NCBI GenBank assembly: GCA_000499405.2
Contig: HG738137.1
Span: forward strand, 4,216,001-4,280,000
Direction: 5' to 3'
Source: Onchocerca volvulus
Taxonomy: Eukaryota > Nematoda > Chromadorea > Rhabditida > Onchocercidae
Length of the DNA stretch: 64,000 bases
Part shown: positions 13,607-26,540 of the stretch, piece by piece
How the letters are laid out: every line of letters starts with the position of its first letter
How positions within the stretch are numbered: the first letter of the stretch is position 1
Notes under the pieces: generated by a model
Databases searched by the model: none
Seen by the model: the letters and a program-made list of their open reading frames with translations, nothing else
What the model was told of the DNA's origin: nothing
Translations under genes and position numbers: made by a program

Positions 13607-14280
13607 GTTCTTGACTGAACATTGCAAGATTTGCGTGGAAATTATCAGATCATTTGGGAAGCATTAATACTGCTTGCATGAGATTTGAGGCAAATATTAC
13701 CTGTAATTCTTCGATCGATACCAGCGAACGAAATAAATGCTTGTCTGAAATACTTTACTTTATGGCGACACGTAAAAACGTCAGAATTAATATGCATGTC
13801 GAGCTGCAAAACGATCAATCAATTGTATCTTCTCACATCAATTGCTGGAAATTGAGAACGGAAAACTGCCGGTTGATCTGACCTCAGGACGAATTTCATT
13901 GCCTCATAACTTCTGCAATTTAGTTTTGTTGGTTGGAAAGGTATTCCCCGATATTCAAACCAATTATAAATATTACGATTGGCTGAGTGAGCGAATTATT
14001 CTTGCGGCCAAGAACAAAGACGTTCGACGAACTTAACAGTATTATTCAGTCTAACATTGAAAGCTAGGCAGTGACATACAAGTCCATTAATATTGTTGTG
14101 GAAGCAGATGAAACGGTTAATTATCCAACAGAATTTTTGAATTCACTCGATTAATCAGAGTCGGTGTGCCAATTATCATGTTGCGAAATATCAACCAGCC
14201 AAAATTTTGCAACGACACGCAGTTTACAGTAAAAAAAATTAATAAGCGATGTCGTAGAAACAATAATCTTGACAGGGCCT

Positions 14281-14904
14281 TGTCAGAACAACTGAAGATC
14301 AAAATTTGAAATCTTTCTTAAATTCAAACAAGTAGTAACATTTCTCCAGATTAAACATTTTTTTTTAATTTTGTAACTTAATTTACATAAGATATAAACC
14401 TTTCGGCATCTAACTAACAAAGTGTTGGCGCCATCTTGCTAACAAAGAGTTAGCGACATTTTGCTAACAAACTGTTGGCGCCATCCTGCTAACAAAGGGT
14501 TAGCGACATCTTGCTAACAAACTGTTGGCGCCATCTTGCTCACAAAGGGTTAGCGGTATCCTGCTAACAAACTGTTGGCGCCATCTTGTTCACAAAGGGT
14601 TAGCGGCATCCTGCTAACAAAGGGCTAGCGGCATCTTGCTAACAAAAGCCCAGATGCATTGTGCTAACAAAGCCCATATATATAAGCTTACAACCCTTTC
14701 CCTATTCATTCGTTCATTTTCGCTTTCAACACACATCTATCCCGATTTTTATCCCTTTTTTTATTTTTTACCATTAGTCGTGCTATATTTTATATGTAAT
14801 GTTTGTAAGAATTCGTTTTTCGTATTATCAAGTTTTTCTTATAATAAAGGTTTAATTACCCAAGTTTGAGATTGGTTCGCGTTACAAAAGCAATTTTCAC
14901 TACA
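14281..14904 (+). mobile_element. solo LTR 1 (624 bp) with 5-bp target-site duplication
   Basis: The element starts TGTCAG and ends CACTACA (TGT..ACA termini). It is flanked on both sides by GGCCT (14276-14280 and 14905-14909), which is the duplicated target. It splits the helicase remnant precisely: coding similarity stops at ACAGGGCCT and resumes at GGCCTTTC. Internal LTR signals are a TATA-like CATATATATAAGC near 14670 and a polyadenylation signal AATAAA at 14843-14848. No internal retroelement genes are present, so it is a solo LTR left by recombination. A 5-bp duplication fits Gypsy or BEL/Pao elements; which of these is inference. Confidence 0.88.
14410..14680 (+). repeat. 25-bp tandem repeat array (10-11 copies) in the LTR
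   Basis: The unit is of the form GCTAACAAANNGTTRGCGNCATCYT. Adjacent copies alternate between a GTTGGCGCCATC type and a GTTAGCGACATC type, making a 50-bp higher-order dimer. In many copies GCTAAC and GTTAGC are inverted repeats around a 5-base loop, so single strands could form serial small hairpins; the other type holds the palindrome TGGCGCCA. The array sits upstream of the TATA-like box, in the U3 position of the LTR, where enhancers usually lie. Confidence 0.9.
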
Positions 14905-15177
14905 GGCCTTTCAAAGTTGAAGATGTCCTTATTCCTCGCATTCCACTGGATATACCATTTCAGTTTAAGAGATTTCAATTCTCAGTTCGACTGGCGTTTG
15001 CATTCACCATCAACAAAACTCAGAATTAATCATTAGAATTACGCGGTTTAGATCCAGAGACCGATTGCTTTTCACATGGACAATTATATGATGCGTATTC
15101 TAGAGATGGCAAACCAGACAATCTCTATATCTACATAGACAATGGAACAACAAAAAAATATTGTATACTACAAGTAT

Positions 15178-15716
15178 TGTAAAATCAAACATATTAGATA
15201 TGGCGAAAACTGAAAGACGTCAAATAACGCCATGACAATAATTGTTAACAAGAAATACTAAAGGTCAAGTGGCGCAATATAGTTTCCAAGAGAGATAAAC
15301 ATGTTTACCACCAAAACGTCCAATTCATAGATAAACGACAAAGATCGACGCAGCAACAGCAATAGTACGGAGTTCGAAGGGTTCCAGTTCGACAGTTCAA
15401 AGCGACACAACAGCAGCAAATAAAAACCAACAGGCAAAAATAAAAACCATCGGACAATTCACTTGAATAATATTCTTCTCTATTATTGACAAAGGAAAGA
15501 ATAACCCCGTGATAAATTTGTCTGGTTGTTCTCTAAAAATTATTGTTTGTTACGAAGAAACATTCTTCATCAATCAATAAAATATTTCTCAACAACATTC
15601 ATTTCTGTCACACAAGACACAAAAAACCTCTTCGCACTTATTACTGACCTAACTTAATCACAACAGCAAGAATCATTCTCCAATTCAACCAAAATTTGAT
15701 TTTTAATCAAATTACA
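15178..15716 (+). mobile_element. solo LTR 2 (539 bp) with AAGTAT target duplication
   Basis: Termini are TGTAA and TTACA, and the element is flanked by AAGTAT at 15172-15177 and 15717-15722. Comparison with the second Helitron remnant shows that sequence continuous there (near 32160-32215) is split here exactly at this point, supporting an insertion. An AATAAA lies at 15575-15580. It is A- and CA-rich and has no ORF. A diverged, partial relative may lie near 58140-58260. It belongs to a different LTR family from solo LTR 1. Confidence 0.82.
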
Positions 15717-16470
15717 AAGTATCAATTTTTTTCCCCAACATTAGAAACATGAGCTTTCTCTTTTTTTTTTTCCATTTAACCAGACTGAGCTACAGCAACA
15801 CGTAAAAAACATGCGTGTATTCGAATGCAAAGTTGTGTCAAAATTTCAAAGCAATAGGTAAGGACTTTTCGATATCGTGTTTAAGAACTTTTGGAGGTTT
15901 AAGATTTTGAACAAACGAACATTGATGTTTTTATTTATATAGATTAGGTGGAGTCAGACACGCGAAGCTTGGCCGGCCTCCACAGACTAGCTGGATCGGC
16001 CACGCGGAACGTGACTGGGTTCAGCAAGTTATGCATAAGACTGCAGCAAATTTTTGCCCTTCAAACTATTAATAATCAAAACAAATACTCATTTTATAAT
16101 ACGCTTATAAGTTACGATCGAAGATTCTCTACCCTACATTTCCTCATCACTTGTTAAGAAATTTAGATAAGAGACCTGAGAATCTGCAGTCAATGGAATT
16201 TTGACAAATTACTTTCTAAACAATTAATGCTTGATGCGAATTAAGTCATGGTCATATTTTGCATAGTCGAATTAGCAACTTGATATGTGTCGCATTTTCA
16301 CATCCTCTTCCTTAAAGATAATCTTTGAGATGATAATGGGGAGTTAGAATGCGGAAGATGTCATGTTTCCCATTCATATCATATCATCAGAAAATACATA
16401 CATCGTTATCATTCAAAAATAAAGAACTGTTCCACGTTCCTAAGAAAAAAGAGTTCGAATCTCTTCCAGT

Positions 16471-16640
16471 CTATGTAAATAAAAATGTAAATGTTTATTG
16501 TTACTTGCCACACAACGTTCCAATTCCTTAACCGATTGATTTGAAAATTTGATACAATGTTGAATTTAAATAGGCATATGTTTCCACATAGATATACCTA
16601 CTTTTTTACCTGTTACACCTTGTGATTTTTTTTCGCTTTC
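16471..16640 (+). mobile_element. second Helitron 5'-end fragment
   Basis: Begins TCTATGTAAATAAAAATG and stays similar to 13189-13360 through landmarks such as ACCGATT, TTTGATACAA, AATAGGC and the CTACTTTTTT run before a CRYGTGACA-like segment. No helicase or 3' end follows, so this is a 5' fragment or a short non-autonomous copy whose 3' end I cannot place. Confidence 0.7.
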
Positions 16641-16987
16641 ATTTTAATTTAATTGAAAAAAACCTCTACCATATCTGTGAAATATCACCTAATTATCGGA
16701 AAGGATCGAAATAATTTCAGCATAATTTATTCGCATCAAAATATTGTATTGCAAAAATATTTCTCACATGATTCATTACTCAAGACGAATAGAAATGAGT
16801 GTTACCATATCTAATGTAATTCTTACCTTTGTCTCCGATTACCCGGCTTTATCTTCAATAGTAAATACTGGAAACTAATTCATATGCAAATGCTTCTAGT
16901 ATAGCTCATGTACAATGATGGAAATATGGTAAAGAAACGCCCAGTACAAAAAGGATTGCTATCGGTTGGAAAAAAAAAGAACATAAT

Positions 16988-17097
16988 TAAATGAGAAATG
17001 AAGGAGACAGCTCGCCGCGTTACCCAGATCAAATCTTTCTTTGGCTCAGATTTGATATGGGTATCGTGGCGAGTTGTACTCCTTCATTTATCATTTA
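16988..17097. ncRNA. 110-nt near-perfect hairpin, candidate small-RNA precursor or foldback element
   Basis: Two arms of 49-50 bases (16988-17036 and 17048-17097) are inverted copies separated by an 11-base loop, TTCTTTGGCTC. Aligned by eye they differ by five substitutions and one single-base gap, and two of the substitutions still allow G-U pairing on the plus strand. Arm GC content is well above the surroundings (CTCGCCGCGTTACCC against TCGTGGCGAG). No known microRNA seed matched from memory (let-7, lin-4, mir-71, mir-100, mir-34 and mir-2 were considered). It could be a microRNA-like precursor or a miniature foldback transposon. No flanking target duplication is obvious. Confidence 0.5.
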
Positions 17098-17294
17098 ATA
17101 GATATTCATCAACAAATCTCCCAAAAAATATCTTTATTATTCTTGCAGCAAATATCCCGGATATCAGTAATTAAGGACGAAATTATATTCTAGCTGTTGA
17201 GCGATATTCTTATCAACTATCAAATTTATCGATGTCAAATTGGTTCAAAAATCAATTTGAATCGATAAATTTTCCATTAAAAGTTATACTTTGA

Positions 17295-17316
17295 ATATAT
17301 ATATATATATATATAT
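17295..17316. repeat. (TA)n microsatellite
   Basis: An uninterrupted run of about eleven AT dinucleotides in the spacer. Confidence 0.9.
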
Positions 17317-20300
17317 TTATTACATATTACATAATATTCAAATAGTCAGTTGAATTCACTTCTCTTCCGATAATTTCTACAACATATGCATAAAACTTTC
17401 ACTGCTTATTAATTTAAGCCTTCCGATAATTTTGGTTTATTGATGTGTTAGAAAACATTCGATGTAGAAATTAAGGTGCCCAATATTCCGCCATCAGTTG
17501 TAGCAAGAAATGTGTAAAGCAATACTTGACCAATCATAACTGCGACATATTTCCATTCATTCCTCATCTATAAGTAAAAAGACTATTGATAATTTGAATT
17601 GGAGTAAAAAAATGGATTAAAATTTGCGATATTAAGAAAGACTATTGCTGCAGTTGTCAGCCGTCTGAGAATTCAACAGCAGTCTTTGCAGAAGAATACC
17701 ATTTTCATTATGTCTTTCTTGGCGAAACGTTCAGTAATGAATTTAAAGTAATCTATGTTATGGATGATCGGATTATCATAAAAGACATCTAATACTGAAT
17801 ATTAAACCACCGTGGCCTTTAAACAACTATTCTAGTTTTGTGATTTGAATTTGATTTTGCAGGGATTAGATTTATGGTAAAACTTAAAGAACTTTTAAAA
17901 ATAAAGCGGAATAAAATTAGAAAAACACTGAGTCACTTTTCCTATTCAAAATTTGTCTTCTAAAAATTTTCCTAATCGAATGTCTTTCGATATAAATTCA
18001 ATCGTTATCTCTATCTAAGAAACAAATTTCTATATCGCTGTAATTTGACTATAAATTTCCATCTCCATTTTTTAACTGAAATAACTTCTCACATTAATTA
18101 GTAGCACTAACGCAGAACAATATTTGAATTGATGTTTGGATGACATTTTGCGTCGGATTATAGCTGCAGAACAAACCGTCTACTAATCTTTGCTCTTTTG
18201 CGTTGGCAGGACTAATAAATAATGATGCGAAATGTTAGAAAAAAAAAAAAGCTTCAAATACTCCTTTCTTAACAAATAAATCAAAAATTCTATATTTTTG
18301 TGTGACATTGGTTAGTTTTTTTATTAGAAGAGCTACGCAAAGTTGCTGCCTTAAAAGTTAACACGAAATGGATTATTTGATGAATAATGATTGAAGAGAA
18401 TTGAATAATGCAAATTCGTAGGAAATTATCGTCTTTCAGAGATAAAATTTTTTCATTTTAGCAAATTTTTGAGTCAGCTTACTAAAGGTAAAAAATTTTT
18501 GGAAAATCTTCGAAGATGTATGAGAAGCCAAGTCGAACATTTGACGTAACTAATTAAGGAATATGCTCGAAGTTTATTGTTTATCTCTGAGGATATCACA
18601 ATCTTAGAAGTTTGACAACAAGAGTTATTGTTTTCTTTTTTAAATTTAGTTCTATCAAATTAAAAATGAGAATTTTGTTTAAATTTAATTTTATCGCAAG
18701 CGCAAGTCGAGATTAATCAGTTGTTAACTACACATAATCCGTTGAAAAACCTTTTGCATGATAAATGGATCCGAAAATTCAGCATATTATCGAACCATAA
18801 ATTACATAATATATTCATATTTTTATTCAATTTTATTTATATGTTCAATTTTAGTGAATATTTGAGATTAAATTCATTCTTTATTACAGTTCTATGTGGT
18901 GCTCATAAGGTGACAAATTCCTTTTGCAACGAAGTGCATTTGTATTTGATGATATATTATATCATCAAATAGACATAAAGAATTTTCAAAAAGTTCACAT
19001 CACATGTCAACTTTAGTTTGGTAATAACTTAAGCCTGATATTGAATGCATTCCGGAGAAAAGTGATTTGTATGAGAGGGAATGAAACGTAATTTTAGTAG
19101 CTAAATAGCGAAGAAAATGAACAGATTGTAGCAATAATATAAAAAATTATACTTCTAATGCAAATATAGCTATAGCAACTATCTATTTAACTAATTAATC
19201 TCTTAATTCAAATATGAAATTTAAAATTTCAAAAAAAATATTGTTGCACAAAAAGTTTTTAAATAGCACCGTTCATTTAGCAAACAATTCATACCTAATT
19301 GAAAAATTAAACTCAGATTTTATTCATAAACGATGTTCTATCATAATGAATCCGTAGAATGAAGCAACAGAATCAAGAAATATCAGGAAAGAATGAGAAA
19401 AATGATAATTTTCATTGCAGTGAATGCGCTCTTCTCATTGTTTTAGACGATGCCGAAGAAAAACTCTTTTTTTGTATTTAATCAATCCTATTTCAGTGCA
19501 TAACTAATCTTCCTTCACAACAACGTAAACTTCTTGAAATATGAACGATTTATATTCTAAGACTTCTATTTTTAGTTTTTAGAAGCAACTTATACCTCAA
19601 TCTCAGATGAATTTTTATTAAACCATTTGAAATATCGCAAGTTTTCTATCTATTCTTTCTTGCAAAAAATTTTCTAATTGAACCGTAATCCATTGTACGT
19701 GGAATAGAATGTACTATTCGGAGTTTCAAATGATGAAGGCCTTCAAATCAGATTAGAAAGAAATTAGAATTAGAAAGAAGAGAAAGAGTTAATGTATAAA
19801 TAGTTCAAATATTCTGTGAGTCACAGCTCTGCAAAGAAAACCTGCGCTATCCGTTGTAACATCTTTTCTATAGATGCAGCATTTTTTGCACTGTCGAGAA
19901 AAAGATAATTGGTTAGTTAGTGTTTGGTTTTGTTGCTATCACAGATTTCTGAATTCTAGTGAAATTATTGCATCGGTAAATACTCAGCAATCAATGAGAT
20001 GCAGGAAATGTTTTGCAAGAATTTGTCAAATCTCGTAGCATGAATTGCCGTACTGCAACAGTAAACAAACTCATTTCTCAATGGCGAAAATATGTTGATT
20101 ATTATCGCTCAATTGTATTTTACAGGATCTGTTTGAATCCAAATATACTAATTTGAAACTTACGGCTCGAAAACAAAATTATTTCGCATCGACCAAATAT
20201 ATGAACTTAATTTACACCAATCTGTATTCTATCGCGGTATATGTGGTTTCAAATAATTTCTGACCATAACCTACATATTAAGGTAAGGATTTCATACTCA

Positions 20301-23300
20301 TTTTTGAGTAAAAAATTGAAAACTTTTCGACGAACTAATAAAACGAGGAGCATATGATATCGGTATTCATATATTTGCAAATATGACCATCTACCTACAT
20401 TTGAGTGAGAATATACATCGATGTTATGATGAACTTGCTCATTAGTGAAATAAAAGTATCTTTTTCGAGAATATTATTATTCTTCTAAATATTTTAGAAG
20501 GACGGGAAAGAAATTTAGAAAATTCCTTCGGGAAACTACGAGTTGGAAACCCATTCTCTTTCATGTGTTTATTGGGATCAAACCTATTGACCTCAGATCT
20601 TCATTTTTTTTTTTTTTTTGATAAGGCGGAAGTTTTAAATCATTCAGTGAGTGAATCAATCAATCAATTATCTGATGATGGTTTTATGTTATTAAATATC
20701 TATGTATGCCGTCCGATGTTCGAAGCCATCAAGCAAGCAGTGAGCAGCAGTTGTTGTATGACGTTAGGTGTTTGAGGTATTTCTCAAATTCTCGAGAAAT
20801 GTTAGTGTGAGAGAGAGAGATGAAAGTATGAAGATATTAAGGAGAGGAATGATGGATGGAAGGATGAATATGCTGTTGGATGGAATCGTTAATTCAATTC
20901 TCCCTTCTATTAACGCTGCTTTTCAATCACAATTTCCTTTTCATATTTGAAAATTTGAATAGAATGGAGCAAGAATAATACTGCTTGATACTGCTCATAT
21001 GGATGGTAGAAGGAAATTGTTTCAGTGCCGAAAATTGCGAACTTTTGAAAATTTTGAAATTCGCTGAAATATTCTATAGATTCCAATTTCCCTTTCAATT
21101 AATTAGATTATTTATGTACTACTTGTGTTATCTCTCGAATTCTTGAAAAGACTGAAATTCTTTTGTTGGTGATAATGATTTTTCAACAGTTTTTTTCGCT
21201 TAATGTGGTTACAAATCATTTTAAAAAATATGCATTCAGAAAGAGACGTTAAATTTGATTTCCCCGTGCGAACTGGCAGAGCATAATAACAGATTCATAA
21301 TGATATAGCTTTCTGTTAAATATATTTCGACTGGAAAAACTATATATATAAATTAATCTTTAGTCATAAAAAAAAAAAAATAGATGACTATAAGTTCTTC
21401 GAAATTTGCAATAAAAACTCCAGGCTTCATAAGATGATAGAATAAATTGACAAGAAACAATGTCCCACAAGTTTCATCACAGAAAAAACATTCAGACTCT
21501 TCCAATTTCCTCTTTCCTCTTCTTCACCTTTTTATAGAGAATGAAAGAGAAAATTGCTAAGTGTTGTTTGTTGAAAAATTGAAAAATACAACCACCCTTT
21601 TTACAACAGATTCTCTCCAAACTCATCTTCTGCTCGGGCCTTGCTTTCCCATCTCTTCAGGCACAAATCTATTTTGGCAGATGTCGTTCGATCCCCCACT
21701 AATTATTCTCTCAGAAATTCAATCATCACTTCTTACTCTGTCCACATTGCTAGGTCATTTTTTTTTTGAAGATATTCTGTTCTGTTAATGGCGAGACAAA
21801 AAAAATTATTTATGAACTATTAATGCATAAATTTGATATTAAGTGCTGTTTTGCTATAAGAAACACGAGGATTTTCTCTCTATGATCCCAGAAAACAAAT
21901 TTTGATCACAGTTCATCAGTCGTTTCAAAATTTGGACAATAAATGAGTGGCAAGATTGATTTAATTATCATGATTTTCGAATTAAAGAAATTGATAAGGC
22001 TTTTCTTATTGGGAATTACGTAGAACAATCTCTGACTGGGATGGAATAAGCTCCCAAATTCATTGATCTTTTGACTGATGATAGGATTAACTAATCAAAA
22101 TAGAATTATGCTGAAGCTCATATTATCGTTTATATTTGAGAAGGAATAGACCGAAATTTTATTTTTGCCATGCTTTATTGATATTCTTTTTATTTTACCG
22201 CCATTCAGTGGTATGAAATAGATTTCTGTGCGAAAATTGTGAGTGCAGCGCAATGCATAAGTTCCTATTCTAACCCATCTCGATTTATTGATTACTCCTA
22301 ATAGTTCTCTTCCGAAATGAATAATTAATTTTCTTTACGCACATTCTCTTATCTATGACAATAGAAAATATGGTTTAAACAATTTTTGTGAAGTTTAAAT
22401 TACTCATCAAGCATTTTGCGTCAGTTTATTCCAATTCTCTGTAATTAGAGTACTTTTTTATGCCATTTAAAGGAAAAGATGAAGCAGAAGTCTCATTCTT
22501 AACTATTGAGTGTAACATTTCTTCATTTCTTCGAGTTTGGAGTTCAGTATTTAATTTTCTGTGGATGAATGGTATGAATTAATTTTTATTGAACTTTCTC
22601 TGTTAATTTTAAATCTACTTTTTTAATTTCCGTGAAATAATTAATTAGATTCTGATTTTTTTTTTCAAAAATATCCGTTATTGAATGCTAAATATATTTG
22701 TGGCAGCTATGATAAGGGCAAAATCCTATATCCTTGTTTTAACTCTTCTTCCATTTCTTGTAAATAAATTTACCGTCAAATGATTATGATATTTGAAATG
22801 TTTATGAGCTAAATGATATCGATAATTATCTCTCTTCCTAAAGTATCACATTTCACATCTCCCAAATTTTGTGATTTTGCCAAGTATTTTAAATATAATA
22901 TCATAAATTTTAATAGTGACCACAAATAAATCATCGTTTAAATTTAATAACCATGGCAGGTAATATCAAAATAAAAAAAAACATAGAGAAAAGATGTTGA
23001 ATAGATAAACTTTTTTTAAATAATGCATTTTGTTACTGTACGAAATCTAATAATTTAGTAAAAATCCGGATTTATCTTTAAATTTCAGTTTAAATTATAA
23101 ACGAAGAATTAATTTAAGTTATTAGATCACGATTAGTTATGCATAACATAGGGATTGCAGTCTTCTATTTCTCTTGACTATTCACAAAAATTGATTATTA
23201 TTCATGTTTTCATTTAAAGTTTAAAAAATAAAGGTGCATTTAAACTTGCCCCAGTTTTTATATAAAAAAAGATGCACGTTTATTTAAATTTTAAATGAAA

Positions 23301-26300
23301 CATAAATACTAAGAAAAATGATATTTAAAATTTAGAATTAACTTGAAACATATTTAAATTAAAATAGAATGGGTGGTTAAATTTTTAAAAATTACACTCA
23401 GATGTACACAATAATAGCGACGGATTTTACTTCAAGCCATAAGAATTGAGATTGTTTACTTGTTTCCGTTGCAGTTGTAATTTCTTCTTTGGGCAATTAA
23501 GCCTTCAGTTTTTGTTATTTATTATCAAGAAATAGATTATTCTATGAGATAAGACAATAATTGCAGTATTGCCATATATTCGGAATTAAGGATACTCATG
23601 CAGAATTAAACATCAGTTATTTTCATTTTCTCTTTTAACCACTTGAATAATCGAAACTTTTTCCTTTGCATTATTTCAGTGCTAAGATACAATCAACTAC
23701 AAAGAGATTCTTTGATTTTCATATTGCAAGTCAGAAATAAAAGTTTCTAAACTTCTGATGCTATATGGTCTTGAACGCGAAGAATCGTTCTGCAGTTGAT
23801 GCAAATAGGTATTCATTCACTGTGACAGGCGCTGAGGAAAAAGTGGAAAATCAGTGGAAGAAAAAACTAAGAACCAATCGATAAGCATTTTGCTTTTACG
23901 GGAAAGCTGTCTTTTACACCCAGTCATTGATTCTTTCCACAATTTATGTTTATTGTTTAGTTATTTTCTGATAATTGCAGAAATTTTTCAAAACAACTGT
24001 TTACATTTAATTTAGCATCCTTGCACATATATCTACAATGCATCCGGTCTTTTACAGCAGGTTATTTGTTCTCTCAGTTCGCAGTACATAAACTTCTTTG
24101 ATGATTCATTCTTGAGATCTTGTTGAAGAAGATTTCAATAACAGATTCGTTTCAGCATTAAATTATACGGAATGAAAGGATAAGCAAGAAAAGCATGCAA
24201 CAGTTTAATTCACAGATCAAAATTAATTTTCCATAAAGCTATGATTGTTGATTGTTGATTCTCACGGGTTATTCTCTTTTTATTCTTCGTTTAGTGAGAG
24301 AAACTCTGCATATTGTGTGCCCATCAAATTGAACTCGTTGGAGATGCGCAAATGTGATTGGAAAGTTCTCGTCATGCTTCTGTTTTCCTGATGGTGCAGA
24401 AGTTGATGAATTCCCGGAATCTAACCATGTCTCAGAAACACTTGCTGTGAGAGGAATGCTGTAAAATTTTACTATTTAGTGCAGTGATTCAGATCAAATC
24501 TATAACGCTAAATTAGGTTTAGCTCAGAGAAAACTCACAAAAAAAAAAAAAAAAAAAAGAAAGAAAGAAATATGATAATTTAAATATAAACTACACTGAG
24601 ATAGGATAAAATATTCTAAAAACCTGAAAAGGCTCGATTCGACTTATCATGATTTTATTACCATTATTATTATTGTTATTATCACTATATTTGATTTTCG
24701 CTTACAAGTTTCATTCTCCCCTTATATTAGTTATGCCGCTAGATGTACTTTCTCGAAATTGGCGATCGATTCTCAATATAATCAGTCAATTATCAGATTG
24801 CATAACGCAAATTATTTGTCAGTTAAAAATATATTTATATTTTTGAAATAAATTTAAAAATATCATTGGAGAAATTGAAATTCGTAAAGCATCAAAACAC
24901 AATAATGTCGAATTTTTATTCCGATTTTTGTGGAAAACTTCCAGATATTGTGGTATCAGTGACAAAGTACTACTATTACCTGATATCTTGTTGCAGTTTG
25001 TTTTGAAAACTCGGTGATGACAATACTGGAAAACAATTCTTACTGTAGCAATGCAGATTTGAAAGTAAACCTGTATGATCGGTACCAATCAAGAAGGATC
25101 AACTATTGATATGCCGTTACAGTACGCCATTTCTATTATGCAACCGAGTGACTCATCAACTACGTTTGTTCTCGTTTACTACACTATGCTACTACTCATC
25201 GCTCAACAAAGTTTGTGACTTGACTATTTTCGAGTAAAATGTTGTATCAAAAATTCCACCAGTAATTTCTTAATATAGCTTTTCTGTTTATCATAATGTT
25301 CAGAGACTGAACATTTTGATTATTCAGATAAATCTGACAAGTTTCGAACCTAACTTCCTTTCATCTGAGTATTTTGTGAAGGCTTTAGATTTCTTGATAT
25401 TGATTTTTAATAAATTTTGCTTACATTGCTTATGCAAAGCTTTGGATATGCAATAGTACCTATCCATGATTTCGATTTCAGCAATTTCTATTGATTCCTT
25501 AGCACAAAAACAATAATTTAATAAATTCAATGTTTATTTCGAAATAGTGGAATTTAATCTATTTCTATAAGGAATCAATGGACATTGCTGAAATCACGAC
25601 TAGTCTCCGACCAGCAATGAAAGGACAGAGAACATTAAAGAAATGAAGTCCAGTTAAGATTCAGGACTAAGGTTACTTAGGCTCCCCTAACTTTGTCATC
25701 CTCCAACTTTCCTCGCTGTTAATATTTCTTCAACAATTTGCATTCTTTTGAGCCACAGAAACATACGTATGACAAGGAGAAAAAATTTCTTACTGAATGT
25801 ACGACTGATTATCATTGACAGGACATATTCCGAGCCAATTATGTCCGAGATAATTATAAGCACAATTTAGAAACAAAAATGATTAAGCACGTCTCTTCGG
25901 TTTTCTTTTTCTTTTTAAGAAGAAAATCTTAGTGAGATCGATATTTTCTAAAGACATTAAATGCTCATGTTACTCATCGATAGCCGCTATTTTAGCAAAC
26001 CGATATTTTAAAATAAATGGCTAAAATATCTTCCTAAAAAATGTTTCTTCCTCTCGCTCATTACTTAACCTGTTATAGAACTATTGACCCCTTTTCCTAA
26101 GGTCATAATACATAGCTATTGACCTATCATAATGTCATTATACCGTGACACCTCCAGTTTAAGAAAGACTTATTACTTGCTCTTTGTTAAATAATAATGA
26201 CGGAAATTGTGTATTTTTTGTCTAGACTGGAATAAAAATTTTAATCTCCCTGTCTGTGTATGTCTTGGAGAGGCATTATTATCTCATTCCTAGCCACCAA

Positions 26301-26540
26301 ATTCAATAGTACTTATTTTAATAACATCTCAATAATGATCTCAAATGAGTGCAATTATCATTTCTATTATAAAAAATCATATTTATAAGAAATAATTGAG
26401 TAAAGAAGTATTTAAATTAAATTAAAAAGACTGCTAAAAATATGTTCTTGTTTTCATGTATTTTACTGGAGAGCCCTCTTTTTTGGTAAATTTAAATTAG
26501 AACAATAATCTAATTATCCAATTGCTAATTTGAGGATTAG
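17317..26540. other. long AT-rich spacer with no recognised gene
   Basis: About 9 kb upstream of the acetylcholine receptor. It holds many A/T homopolymer runs (for example 18240-18250, 20606-20619, 24540-24558) and a (GA) run near 20808-20820. No ORF longer than about 90 codons was found, and none had a recognisable motif. It may contain the receptor promoter and an upstream first exon; one signal-peptide-like candidate is listed separately. Confidence 0.6.
24649..24707 (+). CDS. possible signal-peptide exon of the receptor gene
   Basis: ATG at 24649 opens a strongly hydrophobic leader, MILLPLLLLLLSLYLIFA, followed by AYK and a possible donor GTTTC at 24708. All nAChR subunits need a signal peptide and none is encoded in the first recognised exon at 26541, about 1.8 kb downstream on the same strand. 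The frame does not join cleanly to the acceptor at 26540 (a one-base remainder is needed, this leaves two), so the link is only suggestive. Confidence 0.2.

Larger units (their letters stand above)
13640..15165 (+). pseudogene. Helitron PIF1-type helicase remnant, interrupted
   Basis: C-terminal half of a Helitron-encoded PIF1-family DNA helicase, broken by frameshifts, stops and an LTR insertion. Recognisable pieces in shifting frames: DLRQILPVILRSIPANEINA and TLWRHVKT (about 13685-13765), then LTSGRISLPHNFCNLV and VFPDIQTNY (about 13860-13975), DWLSERIILAAKNKDV, then VGVPIIMLRNINQPK-like sequence near 14160-14210, ending at ATILTGP (about 14280). The reading resumes after the LTR at 14905 with FKVEDVLIPRIP, PFQFKRFQFSVRLAFAFTIN (helicase motif VI region), DPETDCFSHGQLYDAYSRDG and NLYIYIDNGT. 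It is non-functional as it stands. Confidence 0.85.
13189..16031 (+). mobile_element. decayed Helitron with nested LTR insertions
   Basis: The 5' end begins TCTATATAAATAAAAATG at 13189, the TC-type terminus typical of Helitrons in many animals. It is followed by about 170 bp conserved with a second copy at 16471. A broken PIF1-type helicase region follows, and a 3' end near 16000-16031 has the GC-rich hairpin (CCACG..CGTGA), matching the intact-looking 3' end at 32449-32477. The upstream Rep domain is absent, so this is an internally deleted copy. Two solo LTRs (14281-14904 and 15178-15716) interrupt it. Helitrons transpose by a rolling-circle mechanism and insert between A and T. The exact 3' end is eroded (no clean CTRR), so that boundary is approximate. 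Confidence 0.82.

Noticed and set aside
14410..14680. Short regular repeats resembling a CRISPR array
   Set aside because: Units are contiguous without unique spacers and lie inside a eukaryotic solo LTR.
16451..16463. GAGTTCGAATCTC, resembling a tRNA T-arm
   Set aside because: No acceptor, D or anticodon stems can be formed with the upstream 60 bases.
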